A stretch of 6,920 nucleotides of DNA from Candidatus Bathyarchaeota archaeon (GTDB taxonomy: Archaea > Thermoproteota > Bathyarchaeia > 40CM-2-53-6 > FEN-987): contig JAHFFU010000053.1 of assembly GCA_023247835.1 (NCBI GenBank), positions 1-6,920 of the forward strand. Direction: 5' to 3'. Positions within the stretch are counted from its first letter, which is position 1. Every line of letters begins with the position of its first letter. Below, piece by piece: positions 1 to 6,604 of the stretch. The position numbers and the translations under genes are program-made. The notes beneath the pieces are model-generated. The model did not search any database and was not told the DNA's origin. It worked only from the letters and a program-made list of their open reading frames with translations.

Positions 1-1
1 G

Positions 2-361
2 CAGGTTTCGTTGAAGCTCGGCAAGGAACCGGTTGTAGTCAAGAAGGATACGCCGGGCTTCATCGTAAACCGAATTCTGGTCCCCGCCCTCAACGAGGCC
101 GTCTTCCTAGTGGCCGAGGGTGTGGCCGACCCTGAGGATATTGACAAGGCCTGTATGCTGGGGTTGAATTGGCCAATGGGGCCGCTAAGATTACTTGACT
201 ATGTGGGAATTGACACAACGCTCTTCATCACCGATGTTATGGTTAACGAAACGGGCGATCCGAAGTTCCGTCCCAGCAACCTGCTGAAGCAAATGGTCCG
301 CGCGAACCTGCTGGGAAGGAAGAGTGGGCGAGGGTTCTACGACTGGACTGGGAAGAAATAG
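2..361 (+). CDS. 3-hydroxyacyl-CoA dehydrogenase, C-terminal domain (5' truncated by window)
   Basis: The last 119 residues of a soluble NAD-dependent 3-hydroxyacyl-CoA (probably 3-hydroxybutyryl-CoA) dehydrogenase, which interconverts 3-hydroxyacyl-CoA and 3-ketoacyl-CoA in fatty-acid or butanoate metabolism. The visible part opens with DTPGFIVNR, the signature at the start of the helical C-terminal dimerisation domain, and continues with NEAVFLVAEGVADPEDIDKA and NWPMGPLRLLDYVGID. It ends in LGRKSGRGFYDW, the usual close of the domain just before the C-terminus, so the 3' end is complete (TAG stop). The Rossmann NAD-binding domain and the catalytic His lie upstream of the window. An in-frame TTG at base 11 is not a real start, because the open frame runs to the window edge and the family is about 280 residues long. 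It appears to be a stand-alone enzyme, since no enoyl-CoA hydratase domain follows. Family assignment is firm; chain-length specificity is unknown. Confidence 0.93.
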   Translation, partial: QVSLKLGKEPVVVKKDTPGFIVNRILVPALNEAVFLVAEGVADPEDIDKACMLGLNWPMGPLRLLDYVGIDTTLFITDVMVNETGDPKFRPSNLLKQMVRANLLGRKSGRGFYDWTGKK

Positions 362-373
362 AAAGTTCGGACT

Positions 374-1048
374 TTACATTTGAGGCGTAAAGTCATCCGT
401 CATCCCGCCTAGGCCAACATTGAAACCCTGCCCCGCCTTGAATTGGGTATGGTCCATCGCAATCGTGTAGGCTACGATCGCGTATGGGTTGAGCTCTTGG
501 CTTAGAATCTCGATGCCATAGGAATCTCGAACGCTAACCCATTTCTTATGGATTAGAGCGATCTCAGTGCCTGACGGTGATTGAATCGAGAAGTTATGTG
601 CAGTTATACTCCCCTTGACTCTCGCAATTTCCCTACCTGAAGGGTCTTCAAGCCACCATTCTGAGCCCAACAGTTTGAGAACCTTCTTCTTCACAACGGC
701 AACGAGGCCTTGGAGGTCGTAGATTTCGAATGTGGGCCGTATAGTGAGTACCTTCCCCCGCATCTCACCCAATCTCGCGCCGTCAGTCGTCTCAAAGTAG
801 AACTGGGGACCCCAGCTCACAATTTTCTTCTTCACGTAGGCGAGTAGGTTTCCGTTCCTGTCCTTGATGCCGAACGTGGTGCGGAGTGCTACAATTTTCT
901 GCTCGATTATGTATTGCGTGCCGGTGAAAACCGACCCGGAGCCAACAGATGCCATGGTCGGTGTTTGCGTACCATCAATTTTAGTGCCACAACTGGGACA
1001 AAACTTGGCATTGTCGGGGACGGCTTTACCACATGAGGGGCACTGCAT
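374..1048 (-). CDS. Zinc-ribbon plus LURP-one-related (tubby-like barrel) protein
   Basis: A 224-residue protein. Residues 3-20 form a rubredoxin-type zinc ribbon, CPSC-x10-CPSC (Cys 3, 6, 17, 20). A Gly/Ser/Thr-rich linker (about 26-44) leads to a domain at about 46-203 that resembles the LURP-one-related/scramblase-like fold. That domain shows alternating strands of the form aromatic-x-[IL]-x-[DS]-x-x-G-x-x-[IL]-A-x-[VI]-x-[KG]-[KS], seen at about 60-76, 107-123, 131-148 and 153-169. The C-terminal strand/helix NPYAIVAYTIAMD matches the buried terminal helix of that family. No signal peptide or membrane segment is visible. Members are poorly characterised and often thought to bind lipid or membrane, so no specific function can be given. 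The start is the only ATG in front of the first Cys. A TATA-like box about 40 bases upstream on the same strand supports a short leader. It is convergent with the dehydrogenase gene, 12 bases between stops, and divergent from the VOC gene. Confidence 0.82.
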   Translation of the reverse strand: MQCPSCGKAVPDNAKFCPSCGTKIDGTQTPTMASVGSGSVFTGTQYIIEQKIVALRTTFGIKDRNGNLLAYVKKKIVSWGPQFYFETTDGARLGEMRGKVLTIRPTFEIYDLQGLVAVVKKKVLKLLGSEWWLEDPSGREIARVKGSITAHNFSIQSPSGTEIALIHKKWVSVRDSYGIEILSQELNPYAIVAYTIAMDHTQFKAGQGFNVGLGGMTDDFTPQM

Positions 1049-1083
1049 TGGGCAAACAGCTCTTGGGCGACATTATCTTCGCT

Positions 1084-1094
1084 GTTATAATATG
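1084..1094 (-). promoter_or_regulatory. Archaeal TATA-like box for the zinc-ribbon/LURP-one gene
   Basis: Read on the minus strand this is CATATTATAAC, an A/T-only core of eight bases. Archaeal TATA boxes sit about 26 bases upstream of the transcript start, which would place the start near 1063 and leave a leader of about 15 bases before the ATG at 1048. No clear Shine-Dalgarno motif lies in that leader. The element is judged by position and composition only. Confidence 0.45.
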
Positions 1095-1125
1095 TGTAGC
1101 CGGGACAGTTGCCTTCGGTAGCAGC

Positions 1126-1133
1126 TTATATTT
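1126..1133 (+). promoter_or_regulatory. Archaeal TATA-like box for the VOC gene
   Basis: TTATATTT on the plus strand is a good match to the archaeal TATA consensus. A transcript start about 26 bases downstream would fall near 1156. This is after the upstream ATG at 1138 and before the ATG at 1171, so the box also helps to choose the start codon. It lies about 40 bases from the opposing TATA-like box, making 1049-1170 a compact divergent promoter region. Confidence 0.5.
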
Positions 1134-1170
1134 CTGAATGAGAAGGATCGGAAATAATCGGGGGTTAGCG

Positions 1171-1719
1171 ATGCCAAAGAAAGCGGCGCGAGAAACGCGA
1201 AAGGCGAAACCGAAGAAATTTGAGCCTGTCCCTAAGGAATTCCACACCGTCACCCCATATCTTACGATCAATGGCGCTGCGGAAGCTATTGAGTGGTACA
1301 AGAGGGCCTTCGGGGCGAAGGAGTTGGATCGGCAGCAGGGCCCTGACGGGAAATTGATTCACGGGCGAATCCAAATCGGCGATTCAATTGTCATGTTATC
1401 CGACATTTTCCCGGGCGCCATACACAAGGACCCGCGCGAGCTTGGGGCCGCATCAGTGACTCTTCACGTCTATTCGAAGGACGTAGACGCCCTTTGGAAA
1501 AGGGCAGTGGAAGCTGGCGCTAAAGTGGATATGCAGCTAGATGACATGTTCTGGGGCGAACGCTACGGCCAGCTAACGGACCCGTTTGGGCACGCTTGGT
1601 CGCTCTCAATGCGCGTTCAAATGTCTCCCAAGGAAATGGAGCGAAAACGCCAAGAAGCAATGAAGATGTTCGAGCAGGGACAACATCCTGGGTACGATGC
1701 CTCATCTCAAGCAGCGTAA
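1171..1719 (+). CDS. VOC-superfamily protein, PhnB/glyoxalase-like
   Basis: A 182-residue cytosolic protein of the vicinal oxygen chelate fold. After a Lys/Arg-rich tail (residues 1-20) come two beta-alpha-beta modules. The first (about 24-80) contains TVTPYLTINGAAEAIEWYKR, then AFGAKE and DGKLIHGRIQIGDSIVMLSD. The second (about 94-148) contains DVDALWKRAVEAGAKV, FWGERYGQLTDPFGHAWSLS and a closing strand. DPFGH-W is a hallmark of PhnB-like VOC proteins. A charged helix (about 152-170, with PKEMERKRQEAMK) ends the protein, also common in this group. Related proteins are often annotated as glyoxalase, bleomycin-resistance or demethylubiquinone-like; the substrate here is not known. ATG at 1171 is chosen over the in-frame ATG at 1138 because 1138 lies only about 5 bases after the TATA-like box, before the expected transcript start, while 1171 has a GGGGGTT run (1160-1166) just before it. 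The stop is TAA. Confidence 0.88.
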   Translation: MPKKAARETRKAKPKKFEPVPKEFHTVTPYLTINGAAEAIEWYKRAFGAKELDRQQGPDGKLIHGRIQIGDSIVMLSDIFPGAIHKDPRELGAASVTLHVYSKDVDALWKRAVEAGAKVDMQLDDMFWGERYGQLTDPFGHAWSLSMRVQMSPKEMERKRQEAMKMFEQGQHPGYDASSQAA

Positions 1720-1754
1720 CTTGTGAAATATCCCTAGAACATTTGTCTAAATCA

Positions 1755-1803
1755 CCCCGGCCGACTTACGGGGCAGCCTACGTTCAAACCCCCGCGTCTT
1801 TTT
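1755..1803 (+). terminator. Small hairpin and T-run after the VOC gene (possible terminator)
   Basis: CCCCG at 1755-1759 can pair with CGGGG at 1769-1773 across a nine-base loop. A TCTTTTT stretch (1797-1803) follows 23 bases later. Archaeal transcripts usually end at T-rich runs without needing a hairpin, so the T-run is the more relevant part. The spacing between hairpin and T-run is too large for a classic bacterial intrinsic terminator. The T-run overlaps the most upstream possible start of the ATPase gene, so the two readings compete. Confidence 0.25.
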
Positions 1804-4594
1804 GAGTGCAAGCATTGGAGGCGGTCAAAGCCCAAATAGGCCAGAAATCTTGCGTTGGGCGAATGAATGCGAGTTGCACGCGGCCCCCGATCTCCCGTAT
1901 GAGCAGAAATGGCATGCGATGGAACCAGCAACTGCGCTAGCCACTTTGAACTCGGATCCGAAACAGGGACTTTCCGATGATGAAGCCAAAGCTCGACTTG
2001 ACGCGTATGGCCCTAACGAGATTCAGGAAGCCAAGAAAGCATCTTCGTGGAGGCTGCTTCTCTCTCAGTTCAAGGAAACCCTAGTTCTCATCCTGATTGT
2101 TGCAGCAATAATTTCGATCGCAATAGGAGAAGCCCTAGACTCGGCAGTAATCTTGGCAATTGTTTTCGCCTCCGCTGGGCTCGGTTTCTACCAGGAGTAC
2201 AGGGCGGAAAAATCCTTAGCGCTTCTCAAGAAATTGGCTGCGCCGGCGGCCACGGTGCTTCGGGGCGGTCAGACGAAGGTTCTTCCTACACGCGAACTTG
2301 TTCCAGGGGACCTCATCATTCTTGATCCGGGCGATAAGGTTCCGGCAGATGCGAGAATAGTAGAAGGGATGAATCTGCAAATTGATGAAGCAGTGCTCAC
2401 CGGTGAATCCGCCCCAGTCGACAAGTCGCCAAAAGTTCTCGAAGCCGAGGTTCCTATGAATGAGAGGAACAACATAGCATTCTCTGGGACAATCGTAACT
2501 TATGGCCGCGGGAAGGCGGCTGTCTTCGCCACGGGTATGGGAACTGAATTTGGAAAGATAGCTCGCCTAATTCAGACCGATGAGCAAGAACAGACTCCGC
2601 TTGAGAAGCGAATGAATGAGCTCGGCAACTGGATGATCAAGGTCCTTCTCGTTACGGTCGCGCTAGTCTCATTGCTCGGCGTACTGCACGGCCGCGCGCT
2701 TCCGGAAATGTTTCTGTGGGGTGTAAGCCTGGCCGTCGCAGCCGTCCCAGAAGCCCTGCCGGCTGTTGTCACAGGAGCCTTATCGATAGGAGTCTATCGG
2801 ATGGCGCGTAGAAACTCCATAATCAGACACTTGCCATCCACGGAGACACTCGGCTCAACAACGGTCATTTGCTCTGACAAAACCGGGACTCTAACCAGAG
2901 GGGAAATGACCGTTAGGAAAGTTTACGCCCAAGGCAACTTGTTCGAGGTCGCCGGCGTGGGCTATGAGCCACATGGCGACTTCAACCCGCCTCTAACACC
3001 GGCTGACGATGACCCAGTCAGATTCGCTTGCTTATGTGGAGCGCTCTGCAACGACGCAAAGCTAACGAAACAAAACGGTTCATGGAAGATAATCGGTGAT
3101 CCGACAGAAGGAGCCTTGGTCGTGGCCGCCGCCAAGGCGGAAATCGATGTGGAAGCGGCGCGGAATGAATCACCACGAGTAGCCGAGATACCTTTCACGT
3201 CCGAAAGAAAATTGATGACAACGGTCCACAAGACCAAGCAAGGCCATTACTTAGTTGCGAGCAAAGGCGCCACAGAGATTATCCTAGAAAAATGCGCCAA
3301 GATTGGGCATTCGTCATCGAGTATAGCCCTAGACCAAGAATCAAGGCAGATGGCCCTGCGAACCAACGATGACTTCGCCACGGATGGTTTTCGCGTCCTC
3401 GCATTAGCATACAAACCGTTGGAAGCGCTGCCTAAGGAGATAGATGAGAAAATTGAATGCGAAATGACGTTCCTTGGCCTAATGGCTATGATCGACCCTC
3501 CAAGGGAAGAGGCAGCGGAGGCAGTGAAACTCTGCGAGAAGGCGGGCATCCGAGTTGTCATGATAACGGGGGACCACAAGCTGACTGCCACTTGGGTCGC
3601 CAAAGAACTGGGAATCTTGAAGGAAGGCGACTTGGCCCTGACAGGCGTTGAGCTAGACAAGCTGAGTGATGAAGAGTTCCTCTCAATTGTTCAGAAGGTT
3701 ACTGTTTACTCTCGCACTTCGCCCGAGCATAAGACTCGCATTGTTGAAGGCCTCAAGAGGAGGGGAAATGTTGTGGCCATGACGGGTGATGGGATTAACG
3801 ATGCGCCCGCCCTCAAGAAAGCCGACATTGGGGTAGCCATGGGGATCACAGGGACGGACGTAACAAAAGAAGCATCCGACATGATCTTGGCCGACGACAA
3901 CTTTGCCACAATAGTTGCCGCGGTCTATGAGGGCCGAGGCATATTCGAGAACATTAGGAAATACTTGACCTACCTACTCTCCGCCAACATTGGCGAAATC
4001 CTAATCATGGCCGCCGCAGGCCTACTGGCACTCCCGCTTCCACTTTTAGCGAAACACCTCTTATTCGTCAACTTGGCTACCGACGGCCTACCAGCCCTAG
4101 CTCTCGGCACAGACCCACCCGACCCCCGCGTCATGGAGAAACCCCCAAGAAACCCGAAGGAAACCATTTTCGCAACAGTTCACGGCTGGTTAGCGGGCAT
4201 AGCCATACTACTCCTGGCAACTGCGGGCCTAGCATTCGTCTATGGGCTATACAGCTACGGTTGGAGCTTTGCTCACCCCGTCGAGTTCGCTGAACTCAAG
4301 GCGCGAAGCATGGTTTTCGCAACAATAGTGCTCTTCGAAATCTTCTTCGCACTTAGCTGTAGGTCCTTTGACCGCGCATTTTTCTCGGCTGGTCCTCTCG
4401 GAAACAAGTCCTTGGTTGTAATCGTGTTGGGACAGGCCATGATTATGCCATTCATATTTCAGGTTCCAGCGCTAGCAACTATTTTCAGTGTCACTGCCCT
4501 CAAGCCATTGGAATGGTTAATCGTAATTGCTCTTGCCTCGCTGGGTTTCGTTATAAGTGAGCTATCAAAGGTTCTGCGCAACAGGAACTCGTAG
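1802..4594 (+). CDS. P-type Ca2+-transporting ATPase (type IIA, SERCA-like)
   Basis: A complete 930-residue ATP-driven cation pump of the membrane, probably exporting Ca2+. Domains in order: cation ATPase N-terminus (WH at 37-38, GLSDDEAKARL), M1-M2 (about 91-132), actuator domain with TGES at 200-203, M3-M4 (about 278-333), phosphorylation site D359 in SDKTGTLT, nucleotide-binding domain with FTSERK (465-470) and KGA (488-490), DPPR (565-568), TGD (589-591), TGDGINDAP (661-669), then M5-M10 (about 722-916). Residues equivalent to SERCA calcium ligands are all present: E317 in PEALP (M4), N729 and E732 (M5), N757, T760 and D761 (M6), and E846 (M8). The PMCA, secretory-pathway and proton pumps lack part of this set. 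The length is normal. The start is uncertain: TTG 1802 gives about 36 residues before the conserved domain; TTG 1850, TTG 1874 and ATG 1919 are alternatives, the last cutting into the domain. No strong ribosome site distinguishes them. Confidence 0.93.
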   Translation: MSASIGGGQSPNRPEILRWANECELHAAPDLPYEQKWHAMEPATALATLNSDPKQGLSDDEAKARLDAYGPNEIQEAKKASSWRLLLSQFKETLVLILIVAAIISIAIGEALDSAVILAIVFASAGLGFYQEYRAEKSLALLKKLAAPAATVLRGGQTKVLPTRELVPGDLIILDPGDKVPADARIVEGMNLQIDEAVLTGESAPVDKSPKVLEAEVPMNERNNIAFSGTIVTYGRGKAAVFATGMGTEFGKIARLIQTDEQEQTPLEKRMNELGNWMIKVLLVTVALVSLLGVLHGRALPEMFLWGVSLAVAAVPEALPAVVTGALSIGVYRMARRNSIIRHLPSTETLGSTTVICSDKTGTLTRGEMTVRKVYAQGNLFEVAGVGYEPHGDFNPPLTPADDDPVRFACLCGALCNDAKLTKQNGSWKIIGDPTEGALVVAAAKAEIDVEAARNESPRVAEIPFTSERKLMTTVHKTKQGHYLVASKGATEIILEKCAKIGHSSSSIALDQESRQMALRTNDDFATDGFRVLALAYKPLEALPKEIDEKIECEMTFLGLMAMIDPPREEAAEAVKLCEKAGIRVVMITGDHKLTATWVAKELGILKEGDLALTGVELDKLSDEEFLSIVQKVTVYSRTSPEHKTRIVEGLKRRGNVVAMTGDGINDAPALKKADIGVAMGITGTDVTKEASDMILADDNFATIVAAVYEGRGIFENIRKYLTYLLSANIGEILIMAAAGLLALPLPLLAKHLLFVNLATDGLPALALGTDPPDPRVMEKPPRNPKETIFATVHGWLAGIAILLLATAGLAFVYGLYSYGWSFAHPVEFAELKARSMVFATIVLFEIFFALSCRSFDRAFFSAGPLGNKSLVVIVLGQAMIMPFIFQVPALATIFSVTALKPLEWLIVIALASLGFVISELSKVLRNRNS

Positions 4595-4629
4595 AAGGCG
4601 GACTCTAAGCATGCGGCCATCGTACGGCG

Positions 4630-4637
4630 GTATAAGG
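4630..4637 (+). promoter_or_regulatory. Possible TATA box for the EamA transporter gene
   Basis: GTATAAGG lies in the 109-base gap between the ATPase stop and the next ATG. A start about 26 bases downstream would give a leader of some 45 bases. The element is short and the match modest, so cotranscription with the ATPase remains possible. A weak AGGAAT (4695-4700) precedes the ATG at 4704 by three bases. Confidence 0.3.
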
Positions 4638-4703
4638 TACTATTTCGAGAGCCGTATTGTTCAAGTCCAGAAGGCTAGGTGATGCGTCCTGTTTAGGAAT
4701 CAA

Positions 4704-5564
4704 ATGTTCGGTTACGCTTTAGTTGTAATTCTTAGCGTAATCTGGGGGCTGGCTTTCGTAGCCATAAGACGGGCAGTGCTAGAGTTAAGCCCGGTAAGCC
4801 TCACGTTACTCAGATGGTTGATCGTATCCGGGAGTTTCCTAATCCTAGCACCATTCATCGGAAAACCCAAGGCCCCAATAAGGCGACAACATATTCCGCG
4901 AATGCTTCTAGTCGCCTTCGCGAGCGTAGCTGGTTACCATCTCTCACTCAACTACGCTGAGACAATAGTGTCATCGGGACTAGCCGGTTTCCTGATTTCA
5001 TTCGCCCCGATCTTCGTTGTGATTCTTTCAGCGTTTTTCTTGAAGGAGAAAATCATCTTCAAACTAGTGTTGGCGTTGGGGCTAGCAATCTCAGGCGCAT
5101 TCATTCTATCAATAGGCGCAGGCCTCACCTTCTCAAATATCACGGGACCATTGGCCGTCATTCTTGCAGCTTTCATGTACAGCCTGTTCTCAGTAGGGTC
5201 AAAGCCCTTGGTAAAATACTACGGGGCTTTGCCCACTGCAGTATGGGCGGGCGTGATAGGCACCGTTTTCATCCTCCCTTTCATGTCAGCACAGTTCTTT
5301 ACAGAAGTGCGTGCGCTTTCACCCGTCGGCTGGTTCTCAGTGCTCTACCTTGCTATCCTCAGTACGGTAATAGCCAACCTCATCTTCTACAGTCTGGTTG
5401 GCACTAGGGCCGTATCAGCGCTCTCAGTCCAACTCTACCTAGTCCCAATAGTCAGCCTAGTGGGCGGAGTTCTTCTGCTGGGCGAAAGTGTTACATGGCT
5501 CTCACTTTTGGGCGCGGGGCTTCTCTTGGCCGCGATAGCACTCGCAACTCGCAGAAGCCAATAA
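4704..5564 (+). CDS. EamA/DMT-family transporter (10 TM)
   Basis: A 286-residue integral membrane protein of the drug/metabolite transporter superfamily, built from two EamA repeats (about residues 3-137 and 148-283) of five helices each, which is the usual full length. Typical marks are the N-terminal IWGLAFVAIRRAV, the charged LKEKI after helix 4 of repeat one, and the matching LLGESVTW at the same place in repeat two, where the family has a conserved Glu after the fourth helix. The central stretch SLNYAETIVSSGLAGFLISF is also characteristic. Such carriers export amino acids, nucleobases or other metabolites; the substrate cannot be read from the sequence. It begins at the first ATG after the ATPase gene, 109 bases downstream on the same strand, and ends convergently to the minus-strand cluster. 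Codon use resembles its neighbours. Confidence 0.9.
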   Translation: MFGYALVVILSVIWGLAFVAIRRAVLELSPVSLTLLRWLIVSGSFLILAPFIGKPKAPIRRQHIPRMLLVAFASVAGYHLSLNYAETIVSSGLAGFLISFAPIFVVILSAFFLKEKIIFKLVLALGLAISGAFILSIGAGLTFSNITGPLAVILAAFMYSLFSVGSKPLVKYYGALPTAVWAGVIGTVFILPFMSAQFFTEVRALSPVGWFSVLYLAILSTVIANLIFYSLVGTRAVSALSVQLYLVPIVSLVGGVLLLGESVTWLSLLGAGLLLAAIALATRRSQ

Positions 5565-5718
5565 TATCAACGGATTCCAATTATTGGATTCAATGGGCGA
5601 CTCTCTCGTAGTCGTGCAACACAAGTTGGGTCCATTTTATGCATCAGTCATTCATCTTAGGTTTCATGAATCCGTCACATAATCAGAAATTACGCAAGAA
5701 TTTATGATCCAGCCTCGT
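5565..5718. other. Convergent intergenic spacer
   Basis: This 154-base A/T-rich spacer separates the plus-strand EamA gene from the minus-strand membrane-protein cluster. Besides the palindrome at 5573-5591 it holds an eight-base perfect palindrome TTCATGAA (5663-5670) and the arms ATTCAT/ATGAAT (5650-5655 and 5666-5671). No open frame of useful length and no RNA gene was recognised. Both flanking genes must end transcription here, but no strong oligo-T run was seen on either strand. Confidence 0.5.
5573..5591. repeat. Imperfect palindrome just after the EamA gene
   Basis: The core TCCAAT-T-ATTGGA (5576-5588) is a perfect inverted repeat with a one-base centre. One mismatch further out, GA and TC extend it to 19 bases. 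GGATTC also occurs twice as a direct repeat, at 5572 and 5586. It starts eight bases after the TAA stop. The near-zero loop argues against a stable RNA hairpin and fits a protein-binding palindrome better, but a role in transcript ending between convergent genes is also possible. Confidence 0.4.
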
Positions 5719-5991
5719 TTAATCACATCCGATATGTCTGTCCCCCACATTTCTCCTCCTTCGCAAGTAGATGACGTAAATTGCCGACGCCAGCACGAAC
5801 AGCGTAACTAAAGCTAACCATTTTTCCTTCTGTGCGAGGAGTGACAGGATTACGACTCCTCCACCTAACAACAGCAGTGGAACAAGGCAGCAAGTGAAAA
5901 CCCCAAGAATAAGAAGCCCACCCTTAATCGATATCGCTCCATCCGTCACTGTCTCACTCTGTGCTCCTCCGTGGCTCGGGAACCTCTCCAA
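5719..5991 (-). CDS. MerT/MerF-like small membrane protein with Cys-Cys motif
   Basis: A 90-residue protein (76 if started at the in-frame GTG at 5949) with two predicted helices: about 24-51, containing FTCCLVPLLLLGGG (Cys 34-35), and about 56-76, followed by an RRRR stop-transfer cluster and a short tail ending in GCD. A vicinal Cys pair in the first helix followed by Pro, then Gly-rich turns, a second helix and a basic tail, is the layout of mercuric-ion transporters MerT and MerF, where the pair carries Hg(II) across the membrane. The assignment is by pattern only and metal specificity is not shown. No ATG is available. TTG at 5991 has a GAGGT about ten bases upstream; GTG at 5949 has GGAGGAG 14 bases upstream and gives a MerF-like length. 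The gene follows the Cys-Cys membrane protein in the same orientation and the same frame, with only one TGA between them. Confidence 0.68.
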   Translation of the reverse strand: MERFPSHGGAQSETVTDGAISIKGGLLILGVFTCCLVPLLLLGGGVVILSLLAQKEKWLALVTLFVLASAIYVIYLRRRRNVGDRHIGCD

Positions 5992-6045
5992 ACTGGGAAC
6001 AACCTCAGCTCCGTGACCTTGTGGAAGACGGTTGAAAGGCTGAAA

Positions 6046-6603
6046 TCATGAAACCTCACTTGGAATGTGTCTGGGTTTCTGTTGCTCACTTTTCAGCTGA
6101 TCCGGTCTGGCTACGTCTTTTGCGATCAGTTGCAGAGAATAGAGTAGCGACAGCAATGAGAGAAAGTAGAATGCCGTAGCGTATCGTGCTAGAAACGCTT
6201 GGATTGCAGGTGAGACAGTAAACAGGACACTCGTTGAAACCGCAAGAAGTCCGATGACTGTCGGAATTATGGTGGTGCAGCACAGACTGTTCGGTAGGAT
6301 ACCCGTAACGATTGAGAGCGCGACAGATTTACGAGAACAAGTCTTAGCTCTTCTAACCGCGTATATGTTCATGACCAGTACTAGGCTTAAGGCCGAGCCC
6401 ATCAGAACCGAGACAACAAACTCGACGCGTGTAATGTATCCTAGGGCTTGAAGAGTAATTTTTCCGATAATGAGTGAGGGAAGAAGGACCATGTACATGA
6501 AAGTCAAACCACCCCCCAGGCCCAAGGCCAAGGCTTGATACGATCTTCTACGGAGGACTAATCCCGTCGCGAATGATAGAATCGAGAGAATATGTTGGGC
6601 CAT
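6046..6603 (-). CDS. Polytopic membrane protein with Cys-Cys motif, unknown function
   Basis: A 185-residue integral membrane protein with about four hydrophobic segments (roughly 24-47, 60-83, 96-128 and 141-162). An Arg-rich loop RRAKTCSRKS (84-93) and a hydrophilic C-terminal tail (163-185) are probably cytosolic. Cys 108-109 in NSLCCTTIIPTVIGLLA stand at the start of the third hydrophobic segment and recall the Cys-Cys-Pro pattern of MerT-like transporters and of its downstream neighbour. A third Cys is at position 89. I do not recognise a named family. ATG at 6603 is preferred over TTG at 6621 because it sits one base after the TGA stop of the upstream thioredoxin-like gene, a spacing typical of translational coupling; GGAAG lies 11 bases ahead. 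Possible roles are metal-ion passage or passing electrons across the membrane together with the thioredoxin-like protein; both are inference. Confidence 0.75.
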   Translation of the reverse strand: MAQHILSILSFATGLVLRRRSYQALALGLGGGLTFMYMVLLPSLIIGKITLQALGYITRVEFVVSVLMGSALSLVLVMNIYAVRRAKTCSRKSVALSIVTGILPNSLCCTTIIPTVIGLLAVSTSVLFTVSPAIQAFLARYATAFYFLSLLSLLYSLQLIAKDVARPDQLKSEQQKPRHIPSEVS

Positions 6604-6604
6604 C

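Noticed and set aside
362..373. Possible gene-end overlap or shared terminator between the dehydrogenase and zinc-ribbon genes
   Set aside because: The 12-base gap holds no T-run or inverted repeat that would support a specific element.
1138..1170. N-terminal extension of the VOC protein from ATG 1138
   Set aside because: It lies about five bases after a TATA-like box and so before the expected transcript start; the extra 11 residues do not look like part of the fold.
1776..1796. Sequence resembling a tRNA T-arm (CGTTCAAACCCCCG)
   Set aside because: The flanking bases cannot form the five-pair T stem and no D arm, anticodon arm or acceptor stem is found upstream.
3247..3660. Long minus-strand open frame (137 codons) opposite the ATPase gene
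   Set aside because: It is antisense to a well-conserved coding region (nucleotide-binding domain to TGD motif) and its Ser/Ala-rich translation has no recognisable domain.
3950..4200. C-rich, Pro/Leu-rich base shift near the 3' third of the ATPase gene
   Set aside because: It is explained by the membrane segments M5-M6 and the Pro-rich loop after them, which are conserved in the family; it is not a sign of recombination.
4611..4682. A 23-codon ATG-initiated frame between the ATPase and EamA genes
   Set aside because: It contains the TATA-like element, has no ribosome site and resembles nothing known; chance is the simplest explanation.
6046..6048. TGA as a selenocysteine codon joining the two Cys-Cys proteins
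   Set aside because: The context is a hydrophilic linker with no redox motif, and the spacing matches a normal stop before a separate small gene.
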